The translations under genes were made by a program, and so were the position numbers. From positions 1 through 64,000 of the forward strand of contig JAKQVC010000049.1 of NCBI GenBank assembly GCA_029571985.1: a DNA stretch of 64,000 bases, given 5' to 3'. Positions 43,772 through 53,813 of this stretch are shown here, piece by piece. The notes under the pieces were generated by a model. It was not told the DNA's origin, made no database searches, and saw only the letters and a program-made list of their open reading frames with translations. Each line of letters opens with the position of its first letter. The first letter of the stretch is position 1. Origin of the DNA: Bacteroidota bacterium (GTDB lineage: Bacteria > Bacteroidota > Bacteroidia > Chitinophagales > BACL12).

Positions 43772-44392
43772 CTATACTGTTTCAGGTTGCCTACTTTCAG
43801 CCGGCTTGACAGAAATCACATAAATTCCCTGACGAATAAAGAATAATACACGACGATATTCTGTATGTTTCAGTTCGTATCCATGTGCTTCGAAACACGC
43901 TTTCCAACCGGCATCATCCTTATTGGTATGCGGACATGGTGAATACCATAAATTGGCCATAGTGTCGAGCCAAAAGGTTATGCGTTTCTGCAATGGTGAA
44001 CTATAAATGTCTTCCATGATCACCAGGTTTTTGCATACACGCATGATATCTTCCAACAATACTTCGGGCTCATCAACATGATGTAAAACCGTGAGGATAA
44101 TTCCATACTCAAAATGTCCGTCGTTAAACGGAATTTTTTTTCCATCATAAACCAGCGGTTTGACTGAGTTATGATAATGACCTTCGTGAATGTCTAACGG
44201 AACGATGTTTTTCCCCTTTTTTCCCAATAAGCTGGCGGCTAAACCATTGCCACTCCCTATATCTAAAACGGGTACGTCATCTGGCAATAAAGAAATGAGC
44301 GGAGATATTTTTTTGCTGACAAACGGGCGTCCAACAGCGTGAAAATACAAGCGTCTGAACAGCGGTACTTTGTGGATAATATAAAGAATCAT
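43772..44392 (-). CDS. Class I SAM-dependent methyltransferase
   Basis: 206 residues. Motif I VLDIGSGNGLAASLLG (43-58), then IVPLDIHEG, the post-I FNDGHFEYGIILTVLHHVDEPEVLLEDIMRV typical of class I methyltransferases of the UbiE/Methyltransf_11 type. Substrate unknown. The N-terminus (LYIIHKVPLFRRLYFHAVGR) is hydrophobic and basic and could associate with the membrane. A CAAAGTTA box at 44407-44414 on the plus strand, 14 nt upstream, may be its own promoter inside the end of msrB. Confidence 0.87.
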   Translation of the reverse strand: MILYIIHKVPLFRRLYFHAVGRPFVSKKISPLISLLPDDVPVLDIGSGNGLAASLLGKKGKNIVPLDIHEGHYHNSVKPLVYDGKKIPFNDGHFEYGIILTVLHHVDEPEVLLEDIMRVCKNLVIMEDIYSSPLQKRITFWLDTMANLWYSPCPHTNKDDAGWKACFEAHGYELKHTEYRRVLFFIRQGIYVISVKPAESRQPETV

Positions 44393-44411
44393 GTCAGCTG
44401 AGCCGACAAAG

Positions 44412-44951
44412 TTATTCTTTTTTAAATATCAGTGCAGCGCTGTTTATACAGTATCGGTTGCCAGTTGGTGTTTGCGGGGCATCATTAAACATATGGCCCA
44501 AATGCGCATCACAACGTGCACAATGTATTTCAGTTCTTGGATAACCAATATCTAAATCAGTATCAGACCCGATATGTTCAGGGCGAATAGGTTGATAATA
44601 ACTTGGCCAACCTGTTCCGGAGTCAAATTTATGTTCAGAGCTGAATAAGGGCAATCCGCATCCAACGCAATAATAGATGCCCTTTGCATGGTTATCATAA
44701 TAGGCATTTTGAAATGGTCTTTCAGTTCCGGCCTGACGAATCACGTAATATTGATCCGGACTTAACTGTTTTTGCCATACAGAGTCTGGTTTTTCAATCG
44801 TTTTCCCATCCCATACATAATCCGGTTTTTCAACCTGAACGGGCACTATGGTTTGACTTACTACGGGTTGGTCTGTTGATTTTTGTGCAGTTTGACTGCA
44901 TCCGGTTGCAATGGCTGTTGCGATAATACATACAACTAAGAGAGAGCGCAT
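44412..44951 (-). CDS. msrB: Lipoprotein peptide-methionine (R)-S-oxide reductase
   Basis: 179 residues from ATG 44951. Signal with lipobox IATGC, so an envelope lipoprotein rather than the usual cytoplasmic MsrB. Zinc pairs C-V-G-C and C-A-R-C; catalytic Cys in [11 protein letters not shown]; substrate-binding [23 protein letters not shown]. Repairs methionine-R-sulfoxide in exported proteins. A 20-bp perfect palindrome lies 20 nt upstream. No msrA is adjacent. Confidence 0.93.
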   Translation of the reverse strand: MRSLLVVCIIATAIATGCSQTAQKSTDQPVVSQTIVPVQVEKPDYVWDGKTIEKPDSVWQKQLSPDQYYVIRQAGTERPFQNAYYDNHAKGIYYCVGCGLPLFSSEHKFDSGTGWPSYYQPIRPEHIGSDTDLDIGYPRTEIHCARCDAHLGHMFNDAPQTPTGNRYCINSAALIFKKE

Positions 44952-44971
44952 GATGATCATATCTGTTTTTT

Positions 44972-44991
44972 CCTGATATACGTATATCAGG
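44972..44991. promoter_or_regulatory. Operator-like palindrome TGATAT-N4-ATATCA (copy 2), upstream of msrB
   Basis: CCTGATATACGTATATCAGG is a perfect 20-bp palindrome, 20 nt before the msrB start. The minus strand has an A run, not a T run, after it, so it is not a terminator of the preceding gene. Its core equals that of the palindrome at 35308-35329. Confidence 0.65.
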
Positions 44992-45035
44992 TGCTTATGG
45001 ATTGAACAAGATTACGCACACTAAAGTTCGCCTGG

Positions 45036-46706
<1,671 letters not shown>

Positions 46707-46752
46707 TCAAAGACGCGATTTCAAAGCCTTGCAGGCCTTTACCCACCTACAC

Positions 46753-47400
46753 TTATTTCTCCGTAAACAACAGGGCAATATCCTTGATGAGTTTGCTTAC
46801 TTCGGCAGTATCAGTGCCATCATAGTAACCTCTAATGCGACCTTCGCGGTCAACAAGGGCAAAGTTTTCGGTATGTACAAAATCGGAAGGTCCGTTATCG
46901 CCTTCTGAAGCATCTACCAGATAACTGTAACGGGCTAAATCGTAAATCTCTTTCTTGGTGCCGGTTACAAAGTTCCATTTCTTTGTATCTATACTCCGGT
47001 TTTCGGCATATTGTTTCAATACAGAAGGCCGGTCGTGTTCCGGATCTACCGTATGACTGATAATCATAAAATCGGGGTTGTCTTTATAAGCCTTATGCAC
47101 GCGAATCATGCCTTCAGTCATAAGCGGACAAATGCCTAAACAAGTAGTAAAGAAAAAATCTGCAACATAAATCTTGTCTGCGTAGGCGGTTTGATTCAGC
47201 ATCACACTATCCTGATTGAGCAGGTTGAAGGACTTAACATAAAAAGGCTCACCATTGTTACCTTTTGGCCCGTAATAGGGTAGAAGAGGTTCTTTTTTTG
47301 CACTGCTCATTGAGTTGTAAATAATTCCTATGGCAGCAATCGCAATAATCACTACCGCTATAGTGCCAATGCGAAAATAATTAGGTCCTTTAGTTGACAT
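46753..47400 (-). CDS. SCO1/SenC-family copper chaperone / thiol oxidoreductase
   Basis: 215 residues. One N-terminal membrane helix (about 11-29) anchors a periplasmic thioredoxin-fold domain. The copper-binding C-x3-C is Cys87-Cys91 in TTCLGICPLM; the third ligand His is in DFVHTENF; TVDPEHDRPSVL matches the family. SCO proteins help assemble the CuA centre of cytochrome oxidase. No oxidase genes are within the window. A -7 box 4 nt before the ATG predicts a leaderless transcript. Confidence 0.93.
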   Translation of the reverse strand: MSTKGPNYFRIGTIAVVIIAIAAIGIIYNSMSSAKKEPLLPYYGPKGNNGEPFYVKSFNLLNQDSVMLNQTAYADKIYVADFFFTTCLGICPLMTEGMIRVHKAYKDNPDFMIISHTVDPEHDRPSVLKQYAENRSIDTKKWNFVTGTKKEIYDLARYSYLVDASEGDNGPSDFVHTENFALVDREGRIRGYYDGTDTAEVSKLIKDIALLFTEK

Positions 47401-47404
47401 CTTG

Positions 47405-47412
47405 CAAAGTTA
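47405..47412 (-). promoter_or_regulatory. -7 box of the SCO gene, 4 nt from the ATG
   Basis: Minus-strand TAACTTTG with its 3' end 4 nt from the start codon at 47400. Confidence 0.5.
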
Positions 47413-47525
47413 GACGGGTATACATGTATTACACAATTCTCAAACGATTAGTTTAATAAAAGGTCGAAATATATAAAGCTGTGCAGGGCAGCTAAAAGTA
47501 GTATCTTAGTCCGCAAAACCCTAGC

Positions 47526-48758
47526 ATGACCAAATCGAACAGACTTACCATGTATATCCTCATTGCAATGGCAGGAGGAATTGGCGTAGGCGCTATACTG
47601 AACAATCAGATTACTTCAACAGATCAGCTCACTTATGTTGCCAAGCAAATTAACATAGTTACCACAGTTTTTCTCTCCCTGATTAAAATGATTATCGCAC
47701 CGCTTGTTCTTTCGACTCTGGTGGTAGGTGTTGCCAAAATGGGAGATGTTAAAACGGTTGGCAGGGTAGGTGGAAAAACGATGCTGTGGTTTATTTCTGC
47801 CACACTGGTATCGCTTACGCTGGGGATGATTCTGGTAAATGCATTTCAACCCGGAGCAACAATGAACCTTCCCTTACCGGAAGCAGGCGTTGAAACACAT
47901 GTTAATGGAGGCGCCATCACACTGGAAAATTTTATTACACACGTTTTCCCGACGAGTATTTTTAAGGCGATGGCAGATAATGAAATTCTGCAAATAGTCG
48001 TGTTCAGTTTATTTTTCGGTGTTGCCTGCGCAGCCATCGGAGAGAAGGCCGAACCTTTAGTAAAGGCATTGGATATTGTAGCGCATGTTATGATTAAAAT
48101 AACCATCTACGTAATGGGCTTCGCACCCTTTGCCGTATTTGCCGCGATGTGTTCCGTTATTGCCAAAAATGGTTTAGGCGTTTTAGGTGTATATGGTGTG
48201 TTTATGACAGAGTTTTATTTTGGGTTGGTGATATTATGGGCGATACTGATTACCGCAGGTTTTCTCGTGTTGAAAGGCCGTGTATTTATTTTACTGCGCA
48301 GAATTAAAGAACCATTTTTACTTGCCTTCAGCACAGCATCCAGCGAAGCCGCATTCCCTAAACTCATTACAGAGTTAGAACGGTTTGGCTGTAATAATAA
48401 AATTGTAAGTTTCACACTCCCTTTAGGCTATTCGTTTAATCTTGATGGCAGTATGATGTATATGACCTTCGCGTCAATTTTTATTGCCCAGTGTTACGGA
48501 ATAGATTTATCTATTGGTGAAATGATTACCATGTTATTGGTATTAATGATAACCTCTAAAGGTATAGCAGCGGTTCCCCGCGCCAGTTTGGTCGTAATTG
48601 CCGGAACCATTGCCATGTTTGATATTCCTCAGGAAGGGTTAGTGCTGCTGCTTGGTATCGACACTTTCCTTGATATGGGTCGCAGTGCCACAAATGTGAT
48701 TGGTAATGCAATTGCTACTGCGGCTGTCAGCAAATGGGAAAATGCGTTGGAAGATTAA
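47526..48758 (+). CDS. Dicarboxylate/amino acid:cation symporter (DAACS family)
   Basis: 410 residues with the GltP/DctA fold: eight helices and two re-entrant loops. Motifs: FSTASSEAAFPKLI (Ser-rich hairpin HP1), YSFNLDGSMMYMTFASIFIAQ (helix 7, with the N-x-D-G cation site), GIAAVPRASLVVIAGT (HP2) and DTFLDMGRSATNVIGNAIA (helix 8). Takes up C4-dicarboxylates, glutamate or aspartate with H+ or Na+; choice not readable. A TATCTTAG box lies about 20 nt upstream, a variant of the -7 element. Confidence 0.93.
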   Translation: MTKSNRLTMYILIAMAGGIGVGAILNNQITSTDQLTYVAKQINIVTTVFLSLIKMIIAPLVLSTLVVGVAKMGDVKTVGRVGGKTMLWFISATLVSLTLGMILVNAFQPGATMNLPLPEAGVETHVNGGAITLENFITHVFPTSIFKAMADNEILQIVVFSLFFGVACAAIGEKAEPLVKALDIVAHVMIKITIYVMGFAPFAVFAAMCSVIAKNGLGVLGVYGVFMTEFYFGLVILWAILITAGFLVLKGRVFILLRRIKEPFLLAFSTASSEAAFPKLITELERFGCNNKIVSFTLPLGYSFNLDGSMMYMTFASIFIAQCYGIDLSIGEMITMLLVLMITSKGIAAVPRASLVVIAGTIAMFDIPQEGLVLLLGIDTFLDMGRSATNVIGNAIATAAVSKWENALED

Positions 48759-48765
48759 ACAATTG

Positions 48766-48773
48766 TATCTTTG
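48766..48773 (+). promoter_or_regulatory. -7 box of the TCR/Tet-like MFS gene
   Basis: TATCTTTG, 41 nt before the ATG at 48815. Confidence 0.5.
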
Positions 48774-48814
48774 CCCGCTTTAATTTTCAGGATATAGTTT
48801 AACAGGGTATAGGT

Positions 48815-50038
48815 ATGAGCGAGCGCAGACAGGCTTCCATGGTTTTTATTTTCATCACCTTATTAATTGATGTGATTGGATTCGGCATTATCATACCGGT
48901 AATGCCGCGACTGATTATTGAATTACATGGTGGAAATTTCAGTGACGCCGCACGTATTGGTGGATGGCTGTTATTTGCATTTTCGCTTATGCAATTTTTA
49001 TTCAGTCCGGTAATGGGTAACCTGAGTGATAAAGTTGGTCGCAGACCGGTACTGCTCTTTAGTTTGTTCGGATTCGGTATCGATTATCTGATCATGGCTT
49101 TAGCACCCAGTTTAGGCTGGCTGGTAGTTGGGCGATTGATTGCCGGTATGACTGGTGCCAGTTTCTCAACAGCAAGTGCATATATCGCAGATGTATCTCC
49201 ACCTGAAAAACGTGCACAAAATTTTGGATTAATTGGCGCAGCATTTGGAGCAGGATTTATTCTCGGTCCTGCATTAGGAGGATTTCTTGCAGAGTACGGC
49301 ACACGCGTGCCATTTTATGGTGCCGCAGCTTTATCCCTGTTAAATTGGTTATACGGTTTTTTCATTTTACCGGAATCACTGCCTAAAGAAAAAAGAAGAC
49401 CGTTCGAATGGAAACGCGCTAACCCGATTGGTTCACTTGCTGCATTAAAAAAATATCCTGTAACCTATGGTTTAGTTGCGAGTCTGGTGTGTATCTACAT
49501 TGCCTCTCATGCCGTGCATAGCACCTGGAGTTATTTTACCATGGGCACATTTAACTGGGACGAGAAGGCAGTAGGTTTATCGCTTGCTCTTGTTGGATTA
49601 CTAGTGGGATTAGTGCAGGGCGTTTTAATACGTATTACCATTCCGCGCTTTGGACAAAAAAAATCATTGTATTATGGTTTGGCCATGTATACAATCGGAT
49701 TATTATTGTTTGCCTTTGCTTCAGAAGGTTGGATGATGTACGCCTTCCTCGTACCTTATTGCTTAGGTGGAATCGGCATGCCTGCATTGCAGGGAATTAT
49801 TTCAGCACAAGTGCCTTCTAACGAACAAGGCGAATTGCAAGGCGCTTTAACCAGTTTAATGAGCGTCACCAATATTATTGGTCCTTTAATGATGACTAAT
49901 ATTTATGCCTACTTTACAGGTGAAAACGCACCGGTGCATTTTAGTGGTGCTGCTTTTATCGCAGGCGCTTTATTTATGGGAACGAGTTTATTTTTATCTA
50001 TGCGCGTGTTACGTCGACAACATCCTGCAACCATTTAA
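48815..50038 (+). CDS. MFS transporter, TCR/Tet-like
   Basis: 407 residues, 12 helices. Helix 1 [18 protein letters not shown] and the loop 2-3 signature [19 protein letters not shown] are those of tetracycline-resistance-type drug:H+ antiporters; the helix 5 motif C region [22 protein letters not shown] supports an exporter. Substrate unknown; homologues are common in non-resistant Bacteroidota, so resistance should not be assumed. Own promoter; no terminator seen before the convergent lipoprotein gene. Confidence 0.9.
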   Translation: MSERRQASMVFIFITLLIDVIGFGIIIPVMPRLIIELHGGNFSDAARIGGWLLFAFSLMQFLFSPVMGNLSDKVGRRPVLLFSLFGFGIDYLIMALAPSLGWLVVGRLIAGMTGASFSTASAYIADVSPPEKRAQNFGLIGAAFGAGFILGPALGGFLAEYGTRVPFYGAAALSLLNWLYGFFILPESLPKEKRRPFEWKRANPIGSLAALKKYPVTYGLVASLVCIYIASHAVHSTWSYFTMGTFNWDEKAVGLSLALVGLLVGLVQGVLIRITIPRFGQKKSLYYGLAMYTIGLLLFAFASEGWMMYAFLVPYCLGGIGMPALQGIISAQVPSNEQGELQGALTSLMSVTNIIGPLMMTNIYAYFTGENAPVHFSGAAFIAGALFMGTSLFLSMRVLRRQHPATI

Positions 50039-50072
50039 GATGCGTGTGTGGTTTAACCCGCATTGAACGTGC

Positions 50073-50519
50073 TTATTCAAAATATACTTGATACAAGGCT
50101 AGGTGTGCAGCTATTTTATTTACCTGTTGTTTGCATACTTCCAGACTACTGATTTGCAGAGGAACAATTAACTCCTGCATAGGATTTAAATAGGCGTGTA
50201 CCATTTCATGATTGTTGCCCATTTCAGCGCAATAATTTACGATGTAGATATAGTCTGCCATCAAATTATTTCCCAGTGCATGATAGGCTTCTACACTATC
50301 TCCACCCGAAAACCGCCCCATTTGCTCCTGCATTTTGCTAATACCAATCGTTGTTTCCTTGTTGGCAGTCCACTTTTGTCCATTGTTTAAATACAGAGAA
50401 GAGCCCTTGCACAGAATAAACTTATTTTGAGGAGCTTCTAAATTAATTTCCTCAGTCCGTTCGCAGGCTGATAATATCATCAGTAATGCGCACAGCCATA
50501 AGTAATAGGTTTTCTTCAC
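50073..50519 (-). CDS. Small hypothetical lipoprotein
   Basis: 148 residues from a GTG at 50519, which places a lipoprotein signal (VKKTYYLWLCALLMILSAC) at the N-terminus; an ATG at 50555 would add 12 residues ahead of the signal. The mature part is helical with Met-rich segments (IGISKMQEQMGRFSGGDSVEAYHALGNN). Function unknown. Confidence 0.65.
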   Translation of the reverse strand: MKKTYYLWLCALLMILSACERTEEINLEAPQNKFILCKGSSLYLNNGQKWTANKETTIGISKMQEQMGRFSGGDSVEAYHALGNNLMADYIYIVNYCAEMGNNHEMVHAYLNPMQELIVPLQISSLEVCKQQVNKIAAHLALYQVYFE

Positions 50520-50599
50520 GACATAAAGATACAGGGCTGAGCAGGTTTTGAACAATGGCCTACATCACCATTTGCAGTTCTTTTACAATACGAATGGGT

Positions 50600-51811
50600 T
50601 TATTCTGATACCTGTACGGTGTATTGCATGCGCAGACGACTAAATCCCAGGCCAATCAATACACAAAATACACCAAACACATACCATAAGGCAGTATAAC
50701 CCCAGTTGTCGATAATACCTGCGGTTCCAATCGGCGAAATAATAAAAGCTAAAGACCAGGCAATGGTGTAGGCCGCAACGTAACTTCCCCGTGTTGACGG
50801 AGTTGCAGATTTTATAGCATGCGAAATCATAAATGGCATGGCAAAAATTTCACTGAAACTCAGTAACGCCATGGAGGTGAACAATACCCATCCACCTGAA
50901 AACATATTCAGGATGAGGAAGGATGAACCCAGCATACACGAGCCAATGAATAACGATTGAACTGGCGTTAATTTTTTCTCGATTACAGAAACCAACACCA
51001 TTTCGAAGAAGAATACGATAAGACCGTTAAATGCCAGCAATAAACCGATAGCATGTTCGGTTTTCAGGTACACGTCTTTATAATACAGAGGCAAGCCGGT
51101 AAATATTTGGAAAAACGCACCCGCGTAACACAATACCAAAATCAAAAACCAGATATATCGCCAATCGGTGTAAGGTGTTTGTTGTTTCTTTTTTTCTGAT
51201 TGCACGTGTTCATGCATCACAGGTCTTTTATTGCGGAAATACCAGTAAAAAACGTAGCCGGCTGCAATACAGGTGAGGCCATCGCCAACAAACAACCACG
51301 TATAGTTAGCAGCTGCGAGCACGCCTGCAACTGCCGGACCAATGGCTACACCGAGATTAATGGCCATGCGCATAAGTGAAAAGCTCCTTGTAGTAGTTTC
51401 CGCTGTAGCAAAATGACCAGTCATTGCCGAGTTTGCAGGACGAAGACTGTCATTTAACACGGCGCACACAAAAATTCCGGCTCCAAGAGCGTAAAAACCT
51501 GTGAGTAAGGGCAAGAGCAAATAGGAAATACCTCCAGTTATGAGACTTAAAAATTGAACCGTAAAAGGACCAATGCTATCGGTTAGTCTGCCACCTAAAT
51601 ATGAGCCTGCAAGTCCACCCGCACCATATAAACTCATGATAATGCCGGCTTCCACTTTTGAGTATCCTAATGAAGTGGTCATGTACACGGTCATAAAGGG
51701 CAGTACCATACTACCACTTCTATTGATCAATTGTACACAGGCTAAAATCCAAACCGGTTTCCCAAGGCCACGATAAGCATGTAAATAGGCGTTTAGTGCA
51801 CGGGAAATCAT
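50600..51811 (-). CDS. MFS transporter
   Basis: 403 residues, 12 helices. Motif-A-like loop GSYLGGRLTDSIGPFTVQFLS and helix 5 region NLGVAIGPAVAGVLAAANY fit an MFS exporter of the MdtH/YxlH kind. A cytoplasmic charged loop (HEHVQSEKKKQQTPY) joins the two halves. Substrate unknown. TACCTTCG on the minus strand (51816-51823), 4 nt from the ATG, is a variant -7 box. Confidence 0.88.
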   Translation of the reverse strand: MISRALNAYLHAYRGLGKPVWILACVQLINRSGSMVLPFMTVYMTTSLGYSKVEAGIIMSLYGAGGLAGSYLGGRLTDSIGPFTVQFLSLITGGISYLLLPLLTGFYALGAGIFVCAVLNDSLRPANSAMTGHFATAETTTRSFSLMRMAINLGVAIGPAVAGVLAAANYTWLFVGDGLTCIAAGYVFYWYFRNKRPVMHEHVQSEKKKQQTPYTDWRYIWFLILVLCYAGAFFQIFTGLPLYYKDVYLKTEHAIGLLLAFNGLIVFFFEMVLVSVIEKKLTPVQSLFIGSCMLGSSFLILNMFSGGWVLFTSMALLSFSEIFAMPFMISHAIKSATPSTRGSYVAAYTIAWSLAFIISPIGTAGIIDNWGYTALWYVFGVFCVLIGLGFSRLRMQYTVQVSE

Positions 51812-51815
51812 AGTG

Positions 51816-51823
51816 CGAAGGTA
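51816..51823 (-). promoter_or_regulatory. Variant -7 box (TACCTTCG), 4 nt from the MFS ATG
   Basis: One mismatch to TAnnTTTG at the same 4-nt distance seen before several other genes. Confidence 0.4.
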
Positions 51824-51857
51824 GCAATATCATCTATCTGCTAAAACCAAATGGCAA

Positions 51858-52430
51858 TTATGCCTTATCTGTGCCCCAGCGATAGGCAGTCAGATCAAAA
51901 CCTGCCAGGTCTAATATCCGGTCAACAACAGTTGCAGCCATGTCTTCAAAGGATTGGGGTCTGCTGTAAAAAGAAGGAGTCGCAGGGCAAATAATGCCTC
52001 CGGCGAGGGTTACGGTTTCCATGTTGCGGATATGCACCAGATTATAAGGGGTTTCGCGCACGGCTAAAATCAGTTTCCGCCGTTCTTTCAGCATCACATC
52101 TGCGGCTCGTGTAAGCAGGTCGTTGCTGATACCTGCTGCTATGCGTCCGAGAGTTCCCATAGAGCATGGACAGATGATCAGGGCATCAAATTTTGCTGAA
52201 CCCGATGCAAATGGGGCCATAAAATCTGATTTGTCGTAAAAAGTATACGGGTAGCGGTTGAAGTCTGTATTCTCCAGTTCAAACTGCCAGACTGCGCGGG
52301 CATTATCGCTCATAACCACCCCCACAGCCTCGGTTTGGGCCGAAAGCAATGCCAATTTATCCAGTAACACTTTGGCGTAAATTGCCCCGCTGGCACCCGT
52401 TATCCCTACTGCAATCTTCTTTTTCCCCAT
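51858..52430 (-). CDS. ubiX: Flavin prenyltransferase UbiX
   Basis: 190 residues. N-terminal FMN-binding KKKIAVGITGASGAIYAKVLLD, ICPCSMGTLGRIAAGISNDLLTRAADVMLKERRKLIL and LAGGIICPATPSFYSRPQSFEDM are UbiX blocks. It makes prenylated FMN for UbiD-type decarboxylases. No ubiD is adjacent. Divergent from the thioredoxin-like pair. Confidence 0.95.
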   Translation of the reverse strand: MGKKKIAVGITGASGAIYAKVLLDKLALLSAQTEAVGVVMSDNARAVWQFELENTDFNRYPYTFYDKSDFMAPFASGSAKFDALIICPCSMGTLGRIAAGISNDLLTRAADVMLKERRKLILAVRETPYNLVHIRNMETVTLAGGIICPATPSFYSRPQSFEDMAATVVDRILDLAGFDLTAYRWGTDKA

Positions 52431-52472
52431 GTTAATCTCCCTTAACGGATTGCAAGTTAAATAGTTTGGAAT

Positions 52473-52480
52473 TATTTTTG
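52473..52480 (+). promoter_or_regulatory. -7 box of the thioredoxin-like pair
   Basis: TATTTTTG, with ATTG at 52449-52452 spaced 20 nt upstream; ATG at 52507. Confidence 0.55.
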
Positions 52481-52506
52481 TTAGCAGGTAGTTAACCTAC
52501 CAGACT

Positions 52507-53124
52507 ATGATACAGAAGAAATATTACGTTTTTGCGGCAATAGCTGTTGCTATTATTGCAGGTATACTGACGCTCAACCCCCTGCGTTCAGATGCAGCTC
52601 CTGTGAAGCAGGAGGTAGTTGCACCGGATAGCACGGCTGCAGTAGCTGAAGTGAAATGGTATACTGTTGAGGAAGCACTTAAGATGCAGGATTCCACGAA
52701 GAAGAAAATCTTTATGGATGTGTATACCACCTGGTGCGGACCGTGTAAGATGCTGGATGCCAACACCTTTCATCATCCGGAAATTATGCGATTGCTTAAC
52801 GAATACTTCATTCCGGTTAAGTTTAATGCTGAAAGCGGGGACACAATTGTTTATAAAGGTCAAACCTATGTAAACCCGAATTATTCTCCGAAACCGCGCA
52901 CCAGCACACATCAGTTTGCGATTTATATTGCCTCTACTCAGCAGGGACTTGGCTATCCTACAATGGTTTGGTTAGATGAAAATGGCGATATGATTCAGCC
53001 TTTATCCGGATATCTGGAACCATCTCGTCTGGAGCCGATTTTGAATTTCTTTGGCACTAACGCTTATAAAACGACCACCTGGCCGGATTACTATAAGGAG
53101 TTTAAATCAGCCATTACACAATAA
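52507..53124 (+). CDS. Periplasmic thioredoxin-like protein, CGPC type
   Basis: 205 residues. N-terminal membrane anchor or uncleaved signal (about 6-24), a disordered Ala/Pro/Val linker, then a thioredoxin fold with Cys77-Gly-Pro-Cys80 in VYTTWCGPCKML. A ~45-residue insertion (GDTIVYKGQTYVNP...STHQFAIYIA) separates the first strand pair from the cis-Pro loop GLGYPTMVWLDENGD. Resembles DsbD-gamma/thioredoxin_7 proteins. Followed after 2 nt by a paralogue; likely periplasmic thiol reductants. Confidence 0.85.
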   Translation: MIQKKYYVFAAIAVAIIAGILTLNPLRSDAAPVKQEVVAPDSTAAVAEVKWYTVEEALKMQDSTKKKIFMDVYTTWCGPCKMLDANTFHHPEIMRLLNEYFIPVKFNAESGDTIVYKGQTYVNPNYSPKPRTSTHQFAIYIASTQQGLGYPTMVWLDENGDMIQPLSGYLEPSRLEPILNFFGTNAYKTTTWPDYYKEFKSAITQ

Positions 53125-53126
53125 TT

Positions 53127-53726
53127 ATGATTGCACAATTTGTTTTATCGGCTTTCCTTTTCTTTTCTCCAGAGCCTCAGGTTCAGGATTTGCCTGTTGC
53201 GTTGACCGATGATGCAGTAAAGCAGGATACAGTTAGCTGGATGTCGCTTGCCGATGTAAATAAAGTGGTCGAAAAAAACATCAAGAAAAATAAAGTAAAA
53301 GAGGAAAAGCTCATTCTGGTAGATTTCTATACAGATTGGTGCGGCTGGTGTAAAAAGCTGGACATTGAAACGTACACAAATGCTGAAGTTGTGCGTTTGA
53401 TGAATACTTACTTTTATTCAGTAAAGTTTGATGCAGAATCGACCGACAGTGTACAATTTGCCAATAAATCATATGCTTTTATTCCCCGCGGCAGCCGTGG
53501 TACCAACGGTTTTGCCGTTGAAATGGCTACGCGGCCGGGTGGAAGGATTGGATACCCGACAATGACTATCATATCTCCGTTGGGAGAAAAGATAGCGGTT
53601 GAGGGTGGATATAAAGACCCCGCCAAGATGACCCTTTTTCTGATGTACTATGGAGAAGGGCACTACAAAACAAAGGATTTCAATACATTTCAGGCTGAAT
53701 TAAGGCAGAAAGAACTCACCGACTAA
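53127..53726 (+). CDS. Periplasmic thioredoxin-like protein, CGWC type (paralogue)
   Basis: 199 residues. Signal peptide about 1-15, then thioredoxin fold with Cys72-Gly-Trp-Cys75 in FYTDWCGWCKKL, the same internal insertion as its neighbour (VQFANKSYAFIPRGSRGTNGFAVEMA) and the loop RIGYPTMTIISPLGE. CGWC versus CGPC alters redox potential. Starts 2 nt after the first gene; the two look like a tandem duplication. Partner proteins unknown. Confidence 0.85.
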   Translation: MIAQFVLSAFLFFSPEPQVQDLPVALTDDAVKQDTVSWMSLADVNKVVEKNIKKNKVKEEKLILVDFYTDWCGWCKKLDIETYTNAEVVRLMNTYFYSVKFDAESTDSVQFANKSYAFIPRGSRGTNGFAVEMATRPGGRIGYPTMTIISPLGEKIAVEGGYKDPAKMTLFLMYYGEGHYKTKDFNTFQAELRQKELTD

Positions 53727-53789
53727 AAACGGTGTATAAACCGTGCAAAATATTTTGCCTGGTTTGGTTGTTTTCCATGACTGAGGGAG

Positions 53790-53797
53790 TATTTTTG
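53790..53797 (+). promoter_or_regulatory. Promoter of kup
   Basis: TATTTTTG at 53790-53797, with TTTG at 53763-53766 (23-nt spacing); ATG at 53814. Confidence 0.5.
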
Positions 53798-53813
53798 CTC
53801 TTTCTCTTTCAAT

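Noticed and set aside
48815-50038. Tetracycline resistance gene
   Set aside because: The motif is shared by many non-resistance MFS carriers, and no accessory context such as a mobile element exists.
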